Part shown: piece after piece, positions 55,766-64,000 of the stretch | How the letters are laid out: each line of letters starts with the position of its first letter | How positions within the stretch are numbered: position 1 is the stretch's first letter | Assembly (NCBI GenBank): GCA_021812385.1 | Contig: JAKANO010000014.1 | Coordinates: 1-64,000 of the forward strand | Length of the DNA stretch: 64,000 nucleotides | Direction: 5' to 3' | Source of the DNA: Pseudomonadota bacterium | GTDB lineage: Bacteria; Pseudomonadota; Gammaproteobacteria; Burkholderiales; Thiobacteraceae | Notes under the pieces: model-generated | What the model saw: the letters and a program-made list of their open reading frames with translations, nothing else | What the model was told of the DNA's origin: nothing | Database searches by the model: none | Program-made: the position numbers and the translations under genes

Positions 55766-56601
55766 TCGGAGAGTCCGCGGTGCCGCACCAGCACTTGGTA
55801 ATCCGCGCGAAAGCGCTCCGCCAATTTCTCAACGAAATACACGGAACGATGCTGGCCGCCGGTGCAGCCGATCGCGACGGTGAGGTAAGAGCGGTTGTCG
55901 CGGATGAAGCAGGGTAGCCATTTTTCGATGAAGTAGCGGATATCCGCCAGCATGCTGATGGCTTCGGGCTGGCCTTCGATGAAATCGATCACCGTTTGAT
56001 CTTTGCCGGTAAAGGGGCGCAGCTTCGGATCATAGAAGGGGTTGGGCAGGCAACGCACGTCAAACACATAATCGGCGTCGAGCGGCAGCCCATGTTTAAA
56101 ACCGAATGATTCGAACAGCAGCGTGATGCGCGAGCGATCCAGGCTTAAAAAGTCTTTCACCCAGCCACGCAAATTATTGGGCGAGAGATCGCTGGTGTCC
56201 ACCCGATGACCGATTTCAGAAATCCTGGCAAGGATTTCGCGTTCCATGTCGATGCATTCGGACAAGGTGCGCACGCCATCCGAAATGGGGTGGCGGCGCC
56301 GCGTTTCGCTATAGCGCTTCACCAGGGTTTCGGTGTTGGCTTCCAGGTACATGGCGCGCACGTCGACGCCTTGGTGCTTGAGCGTGTTGATGTGTTGCGG
56401 CAGGTCGTTGAGGGTCTCGCCGCTGCGCGCATCGATGCTGACGGCGACTTGCGTTTGGCCTTCCTCTTGCAATAGCTCGATCAGTTGCGTCAGCATTTCC
56501 GCCGGCAAATTGTCGACGCAGTAATAGCCGTTGTCCTCGAGGACATTGAGCACGATGCTCTTGCCTGAGCCGGAAAGCCCGGTGATGAGAATAACCTGCA
56601 T
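55762..56601 (-). CDS. rapZ: RNase adapter protein RapZ
   Basis: The 279 residues have an N-terminal P-loop [26 protein letters not shown] and the C-terminal [17 protein letters not shown] of RapZ (old name YvcJ/YhbJ). In E. coli RapZ presents the small RNA GlmZ to RNase E to tune glucosamine-6-phosphate synthase. Its place after ptsN and hprK is typical of this class, and suggests coordination with nitrogen-PTS genes. Confidence 0.95.
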   Translation of the reverse strand: MQVILITGLSGSGKSIVLNVLEDNGYYCVDNLPAEMLTQLIELLQEEGQTQVAVSIDARSGETLNDLPQHINTLKHQGVDVRAMYLEANTETLVKRYSETRRRHPISDGVRTLSECIDMEREILARISEIGHRVDTSDLSPNNLRGWVKDFLSLDRSRITLLFESFGFKHGLPLDADYVFDVRCLPNPFYDPKLRPFTGKDQTVIDFIEGQPEAISMLADIRYFIEKWLPCFIRDNRSYLTVAIGCTGGQHRSVYFVEKLAERFRADYQVLVRHRGLSE

Positions 56602-56689
56602 ATCGGTCGCTGGCGGAAAAGGGATGATGCTTAGTTTACATGATGCGCGCTGTTTGCGTCTGGATCGGCGCCCGCCGGCCGGCGCAGCG

Positions 56690-57643
56690 CTACGATTTTT
56701 TTTCCTGATCCGCGTTTAAATATTCGGTGTGGCGTTCGATGAATTGCTGGCTGCTGCTGATGCCGCGCAAATGCAGAATATGGCTGCGCACCGCCACTTC
56801 CACCATGACCGCGAGGTTGCGCCCGGCCGCGACCGGGATGCGCACCTTGGGAATGTTGATGTCCAGGATTTCTTGCGTATCGCGCTGCATTTGCAGCCGG
56901 TCATATTCGACCTTGGTGATGTCGGCGGGCTTTTCCAGGTGAATGATGAAGCGCAGCGTCTTTTTCGGTTTCACGGCCACTTCGCCGTACAAGGCGCGGA
57001 TGTTGAGGATGCCGAGGCCGCGCACTTCGATAAAATCCTGCAACAGCGAGGGGCAGCGCCCTTCCAGCGTTTCCGGCGAGATTTCGTAAATCTCCACAAT
57101 GTCGTCCGCGATCAGGCGATGGCCGCGCGTAATGAGTTCCAAGGCCAGCTCGCTTTTACCAATGGCGGAATCGCCGGTGATCAAGACGCCGATCCCCATG
57201 ACTTCCATGAACACCCCGTGCAAGGTGGTGAATTCCGCCAGGGTCTTGGCCAGATAGTGGGTGAGAATTTGCATCAGCCGCGGGCTGGGTTGGGGCGAGG
57301 TGAACAACGCAGTTTCGCTGCGGTTGGCAACGTCGATCAAGGCTTGCGGCACGACTTCTCCATTGGCGACGATGACTGCGGCGAGTTCGGTGGAGTAGAG
57401 GTGGTCAATGGACTGCTGCAAATTTTCCGGGCTCAGGCCGCGCAAATAATCCATTTCCGCGGCGCCCAGCACTTGCACGCGGTTGGGGTGGACAAAATTA
57501 AGATGGCCGATCAAGGCGAGCGAGGGCTTTTGCACCGTCTCGCTCGTGAGCAGTCTTGAACCGCCCGTGGCGCCGGCGATCCAGGACAGGTTGAGCTTTT
57601 GGCGCGTGTCCTCAAACAGGCGTTGTACGGTGGTCTGCGTCAT
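56690..57643 (-). CDS. hprK: HPr kinase/phosphorylase
   Basis: The 317 residues are the full HprK: N-terminal domain, then [31 protein letters not shown] with the P-loop, [10 protein letters not shown] with the acidic pair and the signature [12 protein letters not shown], ending with the conserved [17 protein letters not shown]. It phosphorylates and dephosphorylates HPr on serine. In Betaproteobacteria it lies beside ptsN and rapZ, as here; no HPr gene is in the window. Its start overlaps the end of ptsN by 32 bases, which may couple translation. Confidence 0.95.
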   Translation of the reverse strand: MTQTTVQRLFEDTRQKLNLSWIAGATGGSRLLTSETVQKPSLALIGHLNFVHPNRVQVLGAAEMDYLRGLSPENLQQSIDHLYSTELAAVIVANGEVVPQALIDVANRSETALFTSPQPSPRLMQILTHYLAKTLAEFTTLHGVFMEVMGIGVLITGDSAIGKSELALELITRGHRLIADDIVEIYEISPETLEGRCPSLLQDFIEVRGLGILNIRALYGEVAVKPKKTLRFIIHLEKPADITKVEYDRLQMQRDTQEILDINIPKVRIPVAAGRNLAVMVEVAVRSHILHLRGISSSQQFIERHTEYLNADQEKKS

Positions 57644-58091
57644 GTTGGCCGCTTAAGAGTTGAAGAATTTGTTGCGCATCGCTGGCTTGCAGCAAACGTT
57701 CGCGCAGCGTGCGGTCGCTGAATAGTTGCGCCAGCTCGGAGAGGATTTGTAAATGCAAGTCGGTTGCCTGCACCGGCACCAGCAATACAAACAACAAGCG
57801 CACCGGTTCATTGTCCGGCGCGCCGAAGGGTACGGCGTCGCGCGTGCGCACGAAAACGCCCGCGGCTTGCTTGAGTTGCTTGATGCGCCCATGCGGAATC
57901 GCCACGCCTTGGCCCAATCCGGTGGAGCCGAGTTTTTCGCGGTCGATCAAGCTTTTCGCGATGACTTTCGGGCTTAGATCGATCGATGAAGCAAGGCGCT
58001 CGGCGATTTCTTCAAACAGCATGTCCTTGCTGCTCGCGCCGAGGTCGAGCAGGACATATTCTGGTTTCAGGAGGGAAGGAATCAAGCGCAT
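57612..58091 (-). CDS. ptsN: PTS IIA-like nitrogen regulatory protein PtsN
   Basis: The start at ATG 58091 gives 159 residues beginning MRLIPSLLKPEYVLLDLGASSKD; a 19-residue extension is rejected. The phosphorylated histidine is in TGLGQGVAIPHGRIKQL. EIIA-Ntr acts in the nitrogen PTS, controlling potassium uptake and other targets. It lies downstream of rpoN and hpf, its usual place. Confidence 0.94.
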   Translation of the reverse strand: MRLIPSLLKPEYVLLDLGASSKDMLFEEIAERLASSIDLSPKVIAKSLIDREKLGSTGLGQGVAIPHGRIKQLKQAAGVFVRTRDAVPFGAPDNEPVRLLFVLLVPVQATDLHLQILSELAQLFSDRTLRERLLQASDAQQILQLLSGQHDADHRTTPV

Positions 58092-58144
58092 GGAAGTAGG
58101 GAGCCGCCACTCCGGAGCGCCTGACGCGGCGCTCCTGGGGCAAA

Positions 58145-58468
58145 TCAATCAGCGGCTTCTTGATGTTTCAAGGCATCGCGGCCGTGGGCGCCGTTTTTTT
58201 CCTTGTGTTTCAGCACCAGCCGGTCGAGCTTGTCGGCCAGGGAATCGATGGCGGCATACATGTCGTTATCGCTGGCTTCGGCAAAAATATCCTTGCCGCT
58301 GACATGAATATTGGCCTCGACTTTCTGCACCAATTTTTCCACCGCCAGGATCACGTTGACATCGATCACGTGATCGAAATGGCGCGTGACGCGTTCCAGC
58401 TTGGCGCTGACGTAGTCGCGAATCGCGGGGGTGACTTCTAAGTGGTGGCCGGTAATATTGAGGTTCAT
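58145..58468 (-). CDS. hpf: Ribosome hibernation promoting factor (short form)
   Basis: The 107 residues are the short HPF/YfiA type: MNLNITGHHLEVTPAIRDYVSAKLERVTRHFDHVIDVNVIL, DIFAEASDNDMYAAIDSLADKLDRLVLKHKEK. It binds the decoding centre and promotes inactive 100S dimers in stationary phase. It directly follows rpoN (14-base gap). Confidence 0.95.
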   Translation of the reverse strand: MNLNITGHHLEVTPAIRDYVSAKLERVTRHFDHVIDVNVILAVEKLVQKVEANIHVSGKDIFAEASDNDMYAAIDSLADKLDRLVLKHKEKNGAHGRDALKHQEAAD

Positions 58469-58482
58469 GCTGGGACTCCTTG

Positions 58483-59925
58483 TCAGAGGGACTTACGAAG
58501 ATTAGCCGGGGGAATTTGTAAGGCTTCCCGGTATTTGGCAATGGTGCGGCGCGCGACAATGATGCCTTGTTGCGACAAAATGTCCGCGATCTGGCTGTCC
58601 GACAGCGGACGCTTGGTGCTTTCCGCTGCGACGAGCTGTTTGATGAGCGCGCGAATCGCGGTGGCGGAGCAGGCGCCGCCGGTATCGGTGGCTACGTGGC
58701 TGCCGAAAAAATATTTCAATTCGAAAATGCCGCGCGGGGTGAGCATGTATTTGTGCGTCGTCACGCGCGAAACGGTGGATTCGTGCAGGTTGACCTCGTC
58801 GGCGATTTCGCGCAAGACCAAGGGCCGCATCGCGACTTCGCCATGCTCGAAGAAGTGCCGTTGGCGCTCGACGATGGCCTGCGATACGCGCAAGATGGTG
58901 TCGAAGCGTTGCTGGACATTCTTGATGAGCCAGCGCGCTTCTTGCAATTGCGCGGAAAGGTCTTTGTTCGAGGCGTCGCGGTTGCGGCGCAAAATATCGG
59001 CATAGACGCGATTGATGCGCAGCCGCGGCATGGCATCCGTGTTGAGCTGCACGACCCACTGCCCTTTGACTTTGCGCACTTCAACATCGTGCACGATGTA
59101 GCGCGTATCGTTGGTCGCATATTCGGCGCCGGGGCGCGGATTCAGTCCGGTGATCAAGTCGCGCACTACGCGCATTTGCTCATCGCTGCAGTGCAGCAGT
59201 TTTTTGAGTTTGGCGAAATCGCGCGCGCCCAATATTTCCAGGTGATGCTGCGCCGTTTCCAGCGCGGCGGCGCGGCCGGGCGTGTCTGCCGGCAATGCTT
59301 GTAATTGCAGGGTGAGGCATTCCGCGAGCGAGCGCGCGCCGACGCCGATCGGGTCCATGTGCTGGATGTGCTTGAGCGCGGTATCCAGTTCCACCGGATC
59401 GACTTCCAGTTCCAACGGCAGCATCCCCGCCAGTTCGCCCAAATCTTGTTGCAGGTAGCCGAAGTCGTCCAGCGCATCGATCAACAGCATGGTCATGGTT
59501 TTGTCGCGCTCGCTGAGCGGGAGCAGGTTGAGTTGCCACTGCAAGTGTTCGCGCAAGGTTTCCGTGCAAGCCGCGCCTTGCTGCCCATCGTCCTCCTCGT
59601 CATCGCCCTGCGCGTAGGAACCGGGGGCTTCGTCCCACAGGCTGTCGCTTTGTTCCGCGCTCTCGGGCGGCGTGGTTTCGGGTTCGGGGGCGGCGACAGG
59701 GGCTTCCGCAGTTTCGGCGGCAGGGGTTTCGCTGTCAAAATAAGGGTCGGTATTGGCTTCTTCGCTACCCGGCTCGACGCGCTCCAGCAGCGGATTGTCT
59801 TGCAGCAGGGTTTCGAGTTCTTGATTCAGTTCAAGCGTGGAGAGTTGCAACAGGCGAATCGATTGCTGCAACTGCGGCGTGAGGGTCAGTTGCTGGGAAA
59901 CTCTGAGCTGTAAGCTATGCTTCAT
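58483..59925 (-). CDS. rpoN: RNA polymerase sigma-54 factor
   Basis: The 480 residues have region I (LRVSQQLTLTPQLQQSIRLLQLSTLELNQEL), a long acidic region II (about 50-120), the core-binding and helix-turn-helix parts, and the C-terminal RpoN box ARRTIAKYREAL that reads the -24 element. It serves promoters activated by enhancer-binding proteins. The order lptB-rpoN-hpf-ptsN is standard in proteobacteria. Confidence 0.97.
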   Translation of the reverse strand: MKHSLQLRVSQQLTLTPQLQQSIRLLQLSTLELNQELETLLQDNPLLERVEPGSEEANTDPYFDSETPAAETAEAPVAAPEPETTPPESAEQSDSLWDEAPGSYAQGDDEEDDGQQGAACTETLREHLQWQLNLLPLSERDKTMTMLLIDALDDFGYLQQDLGELAGMLPLELEVDPVELDTALKHIQHMDPIGVGARSLAECLTLQLQALPADTPGRAAALETAQHHLEILGARDFAKLKKLLHCSDEQMRVVRDLITGLNPRPGAEYATNDTRYIVHDVEVRKVKGQWVVQLNTDAMPRLRINRVYADILRRNRDASNKDLSAQLQEARWLIKNVQQRFDTILRVSQAIVERQRHFFEHGEVAMRPLVLREIADEVNLHESTVSRVTTHKYMLTPRGIFELKYFFGSHVATDTGGACSATAIRALIKQLVAAESTKRPLSDSQIADILSQQGIIVARRTIAKYREALQIPPANLRKSL

Positions 59926-59966
59926 TCGTTATGGTGTTCTGGCCGGAAGCGCAACGGCGCAATGGG

Positions 59967-60689
59967 CTACAGGCGAAAATGCTCGCCTAAATAAACTTTC
60001 CTGACATTTTCATTATAAACAATTTCATCCGGTTTGCCGCTGGCCAGTACCAAGCCCTCGTTGATAATGTAGGCCCGGTCGCAAATCCCCAGCGTTTCCC
60101 TTACGTTGTGGTCGGTGATCAAAATTCCAATACCGCGTGCGGAGAGGAAACGAATGATTTTCTGAATATCCAGCACGGCAATCGGGTCCACGCCGGCAAA
60201 CGGCTCGTCCAGCAGAATGAAGCGCGGCTTGGTGGCCAAGGCGCGCGCGATTTCGACGCGCCGCCGTTCTCCGCCGGACAGGCTCAAGGCTTGGGCATCG
60301 CGCAAATGCTCGATATTCAGGTCGTGCAGCAACTCATCCAGGCGCTGTGCAATTTCATCCTGCGGGATGGGCTGTAGTTCAAGAATGGCCTGAATATTCT
60401 CGGTGACGGTCAATTTACGGAAGATCGAGGCTTCTTGCGGCAGATAACTCAAGCCCATCAGCGCGCGGCGGTGAATCGGGAGCACGCTCAGATCCTCGCC
60501 GTCCAACAAGATTCTTCCGCTGTCCATGGAGGTCAGCCCGACCATCATATAAAAGCTGGTGGTTTTGCCCGCCCCGTTGGGGCCCAGCAGGCCGACCACG
60601 TCGCCGCTGCTCACCGCGAGGGAAACGTCTTTGACGACAACCCGCGACTTGTAATGCTTGCGCAGGTTGTGAACTTCTAATGTGCTCAT
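59967..60689 (-). CDS. lptB: LPS export ABC transporter ATP-binding protein
   Basis: The 240 residues have Walker [20 protein letters not shown] signature [15 protein letters not shown], Walker [17 protein letters not shown] and the switch His in [10 protein letters not shown]. LptB powers LPS extraction with LptF and LptG, which are not in the window. It follows lptA after 28 bases. Confidence 0.97.
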   Translation of the reverse strand: MSTLEVHNLRKHYKSRVVVKDVSLAVSSGDVVGLLGPNGAGKTTSFYMMVGLTSMDSGRILLDGEDLSVLPIHRRALMGLSYLPQEASIFRKLTVTENIQAILELQPIPQDEIAQRLDELLHDLNIEHLRDAQALSLSGGERRRVEIARALATKPRFILLDEPFAGVDPIAVLDIQKIIRFLSARGIGILITDHNVRETLGICDRAYIINEGLVLASGKPDEIVYNENVRKVYLGEHFRL

Positions 60690-60717
60690 AAATGGCTTGG
60701 CGTTTGCAGTGGTGGGC

Positions 60718-61308
60718 TTAATTCGGGGCGTTCACGCCCGCGCTGGGCTTTAACGGCAAGCCGTCGTCGGATTTTGGCGCGGGTGTGCGCTTGGGTTGAA
60801 TCACCGCACGCACGCGACCTTTCGGGTTGTATTCGCTGGCGGCCTCTTTGCCGCCGAGAACGCGATAGGACTCGGTTTGACCATCATAGGTGATGGTGTT
60901 GCCGTGCACCTCGTCTTGGCCGCGCTTGATGCGCGCCTGGGTATGCATTTCTACTTTGTCGCGCTTGGCGTCATAGACGATGCGCTGCGCCCAGCCCTCG
61001 ATGAGTTCATCCGTTCCATCGGCTTTTTGCTTGAAATAGGCGGGATTGCCGCTGGCGGTGCTTTTGGATAAACCGTTGTCGTCTTGCTCCACCACCAGTT
61101 TGTCGGCCGTGATCATGAGCGTGCCTTGGGTTAGCCGCACATTGCCCTGATACACGCTGACTTTGCTGAGATCGTTGATATCCACGGTATCGGATTCCAA
61201 GTTCACCGGTTTGTCGCGGTCGGCGCGTTCTGCCAGCGCAGGTAAGGTAATGGCGAGCAGGAATGCGCCGCAAAACAGAGCAAGACGGTTAACGTGGGGG
61301 AGGGGCAT
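60718..61308 (-). CDS. lptA: LPS transport periplasmic protein LptA
   Basis: The 196-residue protein has a signal peptide (cleavage near ALA-ER) and the OstA-like beta-jellyroll seen in [34 protein letters not shown] and [16 protein letters not shown] [19 protein letters not shown]. It bridges LptC and LptD across the periplasm. The start lies 20 bases inside lptC. Confidence 0.93.
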   Translation of the reverse strand: MPLPHVNRLALFCGAFLLAITLPALAERADRDKPVNLESDTVDINDLSKVSVYQGNVRLTQGTLMITADKLVVEQDDNGLSKSTASGNPAYFKQKADGTDELIEGWAQRIVYDAKRDKVEMHTQARIKRGQDEVHGNTITYDGQTESYRVLGGKEAASEYNPKGRVRAVIQPKRTPAPKSDDGLPLKPSAGVNAPN

Positions 61309-61864
61309 AGCGGGCCTTTACGCGCGAAAGTAATTTAAATTCATGTTTATCTTTGTCCAATTTTAAGCCAACTGCGGTGATATGGGTATGCGCATCTTGA
61401 ATAACCAGCGGTTTATCGGTTTCGGCGAAATCTTTCTCGGGAATGATGTGTAAATAACTGGTGTTTAAGGTTAATTCCGAGTCCTTGCCATGCGCCTCGC
61501 GCACGATCCGCACATTGTCGTAAAAATAAGCATGCTCGCCATCCTCGGTGACGGTGCCGCGCTGTGCGTACATATGATAGGGCGCGGCATTCGGGTTGAA
61601 ACCGATGAAATGCGGGCGTACCAGCACGGTCGTGAGGTCATCGGGGAAATGCGTCATTTTAACCGCGGCCAGAGTGAAATGCGGTTGGCCGCTTAAATCG
61701 AGCTTGATGGCGTTGAAGTTTTCCACGATGTAATCGGGCTCATGCCGCGTGCTGCCATCCAGTTTCGGCCCAGCGGGTTGTACGACACGATCCAGCCACA
61801 GGGTGAGTCCGGCGAATAACACCAAAAAAGCCAACGTTGCCCAGGCGGGCAAATTTTTGCTCAT
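61289..61864 (-). CDS. lptC: LPS export inner membrane protein LptC
   Basis: The 191 residues have one N-terminal helix (WATLAFLVLFAGLTLWL) and a periplasmic domain with DYIVENFNAIKLDLSGQPHFTLAAVKMTHFPDD, TVTEDGEHAYFYDNVRIVRE. LptC receives LPS from LptBFG and passes it to LptA. It overlaps kdsC by four bases (ATGA). Confidence 0.92.
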   Translation of the reverse strand: MSKNLPAWATLAFLVLFAGLTLWLDRVVQPAGPKLDGSTRHEPDYIVENFNAIKLDLSGQPHFTLAAVKMTHFPDDLTTVLVRPHFIGFNPNAAPYHMYAQRGTVTEDGEHAYFYDNVRIVREAHGKDSELTLNTSYLHIIPEKDFAETDKPLVIQDAHTHITAVGLKLDKDKHEFKLLSRVKARYAPPPR

Positions 61865-62421
61865 TTCAGGTAGGGCGCAAGCTGGGTATCCAGCGTGCCT
61901 TGCGCGCGCATGATGAGTTCGCTCACTTCACGCGCCGCGCCCTTGCCGCCGGGCAGGCGGGTGACATAGTGGGCGTATTGTTTGACGCGCTCCAGCGCGC
62001 CGGGCACGGTAATGGATAATCCGCTACGGCGCATCATCGGCAAATCGACTACGTCGTCCCCCATCGCAGCCACTTGTTCGGTGCTGTAGCCGAGGCGCTT
62101 GGTTAATTCCAAGAAAGCATCCAGCTTGTCTTCCACGCCCTGATATAGATGCTCGATGTTGAGGTTTTTGACGCGGTGGTGCATCAGTTGCGAGTGGCGG
62201 CCGGTGATGATGGCAAGCTCGACGCCGCTGCGCTTCAGCATCTTGATGCCGTGGCCATCGAGCGCAAAAAACGCTTTGATTTCCTGGCCATCGTCGCTCA
62301 AATACAAAGAGCCATCGGTCAGTACGCCGTCCACATCGAACACGACGAGTTTGATTTTGGACGCGCGTGCGGTGATTTCTTGGTCGGTGAGTGGGGTGGT
62401 CAGCGGAGGAAAAGGGATCAC
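61861..62421 (-). CDS. kdsC: 3-deoxy-D-manno-octulosonate 8-phosphate phosphatase
   Basis: KdsC is a HAD phosphatase that frees Kdo for LPS core synthesis. The 186 residues have the nucleophile motif FDVDGVLTDGSLYLSDDGQEIKAF, VELAIITGRHS and the Mg-binding AAMGDDVVDLPMM. Located between kdsD and lptC, as usual. Confidence 0.95.
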   Translation of the reverse strand: MIPFPPLTTPLTDQEITARASKIKLVVFDVDGVLTDGSLYLSDDGQEIKAFFALDGHGIKMLKRSGVELAIITGRHSQLMHHRVKNLNIEHLYQGVEDKLDAFLELTKRLGYSTEQVAAMGDDVVDLPMMRRSGLSITVPGALERVKQYAHYVTRLPGGKGAAREVSELIMRAQGTLDTQLAPYLK

Positions 62422-62441
62422 GAGAGACTTTCTTAAGAACG

Positions 62442-63443
62442 TTAAACGATACCGGCGCGCATTAAATCGTGCATGCTGATCGCGCCCAGTAAATGGTTGT
62501 CGTCATCCAGCACGAGCAGCGCGTAAACCTTGGTTTCTTGCATGAGCTTAACCGCTTCCACCGCCAGCTTATTGGCCGTGATATAGCGCGGATTGCGCGT
62601 CATGACTTGATGCACCGGGGTGGCGCGAATATCCAGGCCTTGGTCCAAACCGCGCCGCAAATCGCCGTCGGTATACACGCCCGTGACTTGGCCTTGCGCA
62701 TCCAGCACCGCCGTCATGCCCATGCCTTTGCGCGAGATTTCTAAAATCGCTTCGCTCACCAGCGCGCCCTCCGTGACGTGCGGCAGCGCTTCGCCTTGAC
62801 GCATCACGTCGGCGACATGCACCAAGAGGCGCTTGCCGAGCGCGCCGCCGGGATGCGAGCGGGCGAAATCGTCGGCGCCGAAGCCGCGCGAATCGAGCAA
62901 GGCGATGGCCAGCGCGTCGCCTAAAGCCAGGGTCGCCGTGGTGCTGGCGGTGGGCGCGAGATTGTGCGGGCAGGCTTCTTTTTCCACGCTGACATCGAGA
63001 TGCACATCGGCTTCGCGCGCCAGGCTGGAGCTCGGGTTGCCGGTGAGCGAGATCAACTTTGCGCCGGTGCGTTTCAGGATCGGCACGATGGTCAACAACT
63101 CCGCGCTTTCGCCGGAGTAGGACAGCGCAATTACGACATCATCAGCAGTAATCATGCCCAGGTCGCCGTGGCTGGCCTCGGCCGGATGCACGAAAAATGC
63201 CGGCGTGCCGGTGCTGGCCATGGTGGAAGCGATTTTGCGCGCGATGTGGCCGGACTTGCCCATGCCGCTGACGACGATGCGGCCTTTGCAATCCAGGATC
63301 ACTTGCACCGCCGCGAGAAAATCGCGATCGATGCGCGCCACCAGTGCCTGCACGGCGGCGGCCTCGATGCGCAGCACCTCGCGCGCCAAGTCGAGCGCCT
63401 TGCCGGTGAGGGACGGGGATAAGGGGGAAGCTTGAGCAGTCAT
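62442..63443 (-). CDS. kdsD: Arabinose-5-phosphate isomerase
   Basis: The start at 63443 (MTAQASPLSPSL) gives 333 residues. An N-terminal SIS domain (VSGMGKSGHIARKIASTMASTGTPAFFVHPAEASHGDLG) is followed by two CBS domains. It makes arabinose-5-phosphate from ribulose-5-phosphate, the first step of Kdo synthesis. It heads the LPS part of the minus-strand run and is divergent from a cation antiporter gene. Confidence 0.94.
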   Translation of the reverse strand: MTAQASPLSPSLTGKALDLAREVLRIEAAAVQALVARIDRDFLAAVQVILDCKGRIVVSGMGKSGHIARKIASTMASTGTPAFFVHPAEASHGDLGMITADDVVIALSYSGESAELLTIVPILKRTGAKLISLTGNPSSSLAREADVHLDVSVEKEACPHNLAPTASTTATLALGDALAIALLDSRGFGADDFARSHPGGALGKRLLVHVADVMRQGEALPHVTEGALVSEAILEISRKGMGMTAVLDAQGQVTGVYTDGDLRRGLDQGLDIRATPVHQVMTRNPRYITANKLAVEAVKLMQETKVYALLVLDDDNHLLGAISMHDLMRAGIV

Positions 63444-63546
63444 AGCCGTGCAGTATAGCAAGAAGCGCTGTTCCAGGCCTCCCCTGGCGCAGCGTTGCGT
63501 GGCGCACGCATTGGCAGCTTGAGATCAATCCCGCATACTCGTGGCT

Positions 63547-64000
63547 ATGAATGCTTTGGCGTCCGTGTTGGTTTTGCTCGGTAGTGCGGTGGTGGTGGTG
63601 GCGCTGTTTCGCGTGCTGCGCCTGCCGCCCTTGCTCGCCTATATCTTCGTCGGCGTGAGCATCGGACCGCATGGCCAAGGCTGGATACCGGCCAGCACGC
63701 AAGCCCACGCCTTGGCGGAATTCGGCGTGGTGTTTTTGATGTTCACCATCGGCCTCGAATTTAGCCTGGGGCAATTGAAGGCTATGCAGCGCTTGGTGCT
63801 CGGCCTGGGCGGCGCGCAAGTGGTGTTGACCACGCTGGTGATTTTGGGGATGTGCTTGTCTTGGGGTATGGATTGGCGCGTCGGGCTGGCGCTGGGCGGC
63901 GTGATCAGCATGTCTTCCACCGCCATCGTGAGCAAGCTGTTGGCCGAGCGCGTGGAGTTGCACTCGGCGCATGGCCGTCAAACCATGGGCATCTTGCTGT
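63547..64000 (+). CDS. KefB/KefC-type cation:proton antiporter, N-terminal part
   Basis: The gene starts at ATG 63547 and runs off the window end after 151 codons. The visible part has at least four hydrophobic helices and motifs of the CPA2 family: LPPLLAYIFVGVSIGPHG, LAEFGVVFLMFTIGLEFSLGQLKAM and GVISMSSTAIVSKLLAER. Divergence from kdsD is the typical place of a kefB-like gene in Betaproteobacteria. The regulatory TrkA-N part would be outside the window. Confidence 0.9.
   Translation, partial: MNALASVLVLLGSAVVVVALFRVLRLPPLLAYIFVGVSIGPHGQGWIPASTQAHALAEFGVVFLMFTIGLEFSLGQLKAMQRLVLGLGGAQVVLTTLVILGMCLSWGMDWRVGLALGGVISMSSTAIVSKLLAERVELHSAHGRQTMGILL

Overview
The window is a chromosomal segment of a Betaproteobacterium, probably an environmental lineage near the Nitrosomonadales or Rhodocyclales. 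Three things point there: the tuf plus complete S10-spc-alpha ribosomal operons in proteobacterial order, the rpoN-hpf-ptsN-hprK-rapZ block (a true HPr kinase beside PtsN is characteristic of this class), and LPS export and Kdo genes together with ubiquinone genes ubiA and ubiX. Base composition is moderate (roughly mid-50s % GC by eye). No plasmid, phage or transposase gene is visible, but several families of short palindromic repeats are.

Layout. 1-14084 holds the 3' end of tuf and 29 translation and secretion genes from rpsJ to rplQ, closed by a strong terminator. 14249-20606 holds a small secreted protein, then on the minus strand a UDP-sugar dehydrogenase/epimerase pair followed by dacB, a secreted trypsin-like protease, and bioA. 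20728-23598 holds an HNH nuclease and groES-groEL behind a sigma-32-like promoter overlapped by a perfect CIRCE operator. 23675-26041 is a membrane GGDEF-EAL protein. 26145-32881 (minus) is a four-gene envelope cluster: DUF1302, DUF1329, YCF48-like and an RND transporter. 33105-38841 is a tandem glycine riboswitch followed by gcvT, gcvH, gcvPA, tpx, gcvPB and dgkA. 38844-39164 is grxD, with an IscR-like site on a near-consensus promoter.

39262-42268 (minus) is the most unusual locus: a cysteine-rich protein with a twin-arginine signal, a PqqD-like protein, an HprK-related kinase and a nucleotidyltransferase, the last three translationally coupled. 42609-47061 holds prmC, prfA, hemA, tRNA-Phe with a nearby 5'-half tRNA relic, and trmB. 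47163-53127 holds a second GGDEF-EAL protein, ubiA, a flavin-binding-fold protein divergent from an ArsC-like protein that has lost its catalytic cysteine, and a fusion of a phosphonate-type binding protein to a rhodanese. 53143-63443 is one long minus-strand run: kdsD, kdsC, lptC, lptA, lptB, rpoN, hpf, ptsN, hprK, rapZ, a NusG-II protein, a Gx-type transporter, an adhesin-E-like protein, ubiX and a Lon-N-like protein. A divergent KefB-type antiporter is cut by the window end.

How it fits together. Most of the window is housekeeping: translation, glycine cleavage controlled by glycine, LPS transport, nitrogen-PTS control and quinone synthesis. The accessory interest lies in the kinase/PqqD/nucleotidyltransferase cassette, which resembles the phosphorylation tailoring set of some lasso peptide clusters but has no cyclase or leader protease; in the DUF1302-DUF1329-RND cluster; in the two fused or degenerate enzymes near 51-53 kb; and in the palindromic repeats between operon genes.
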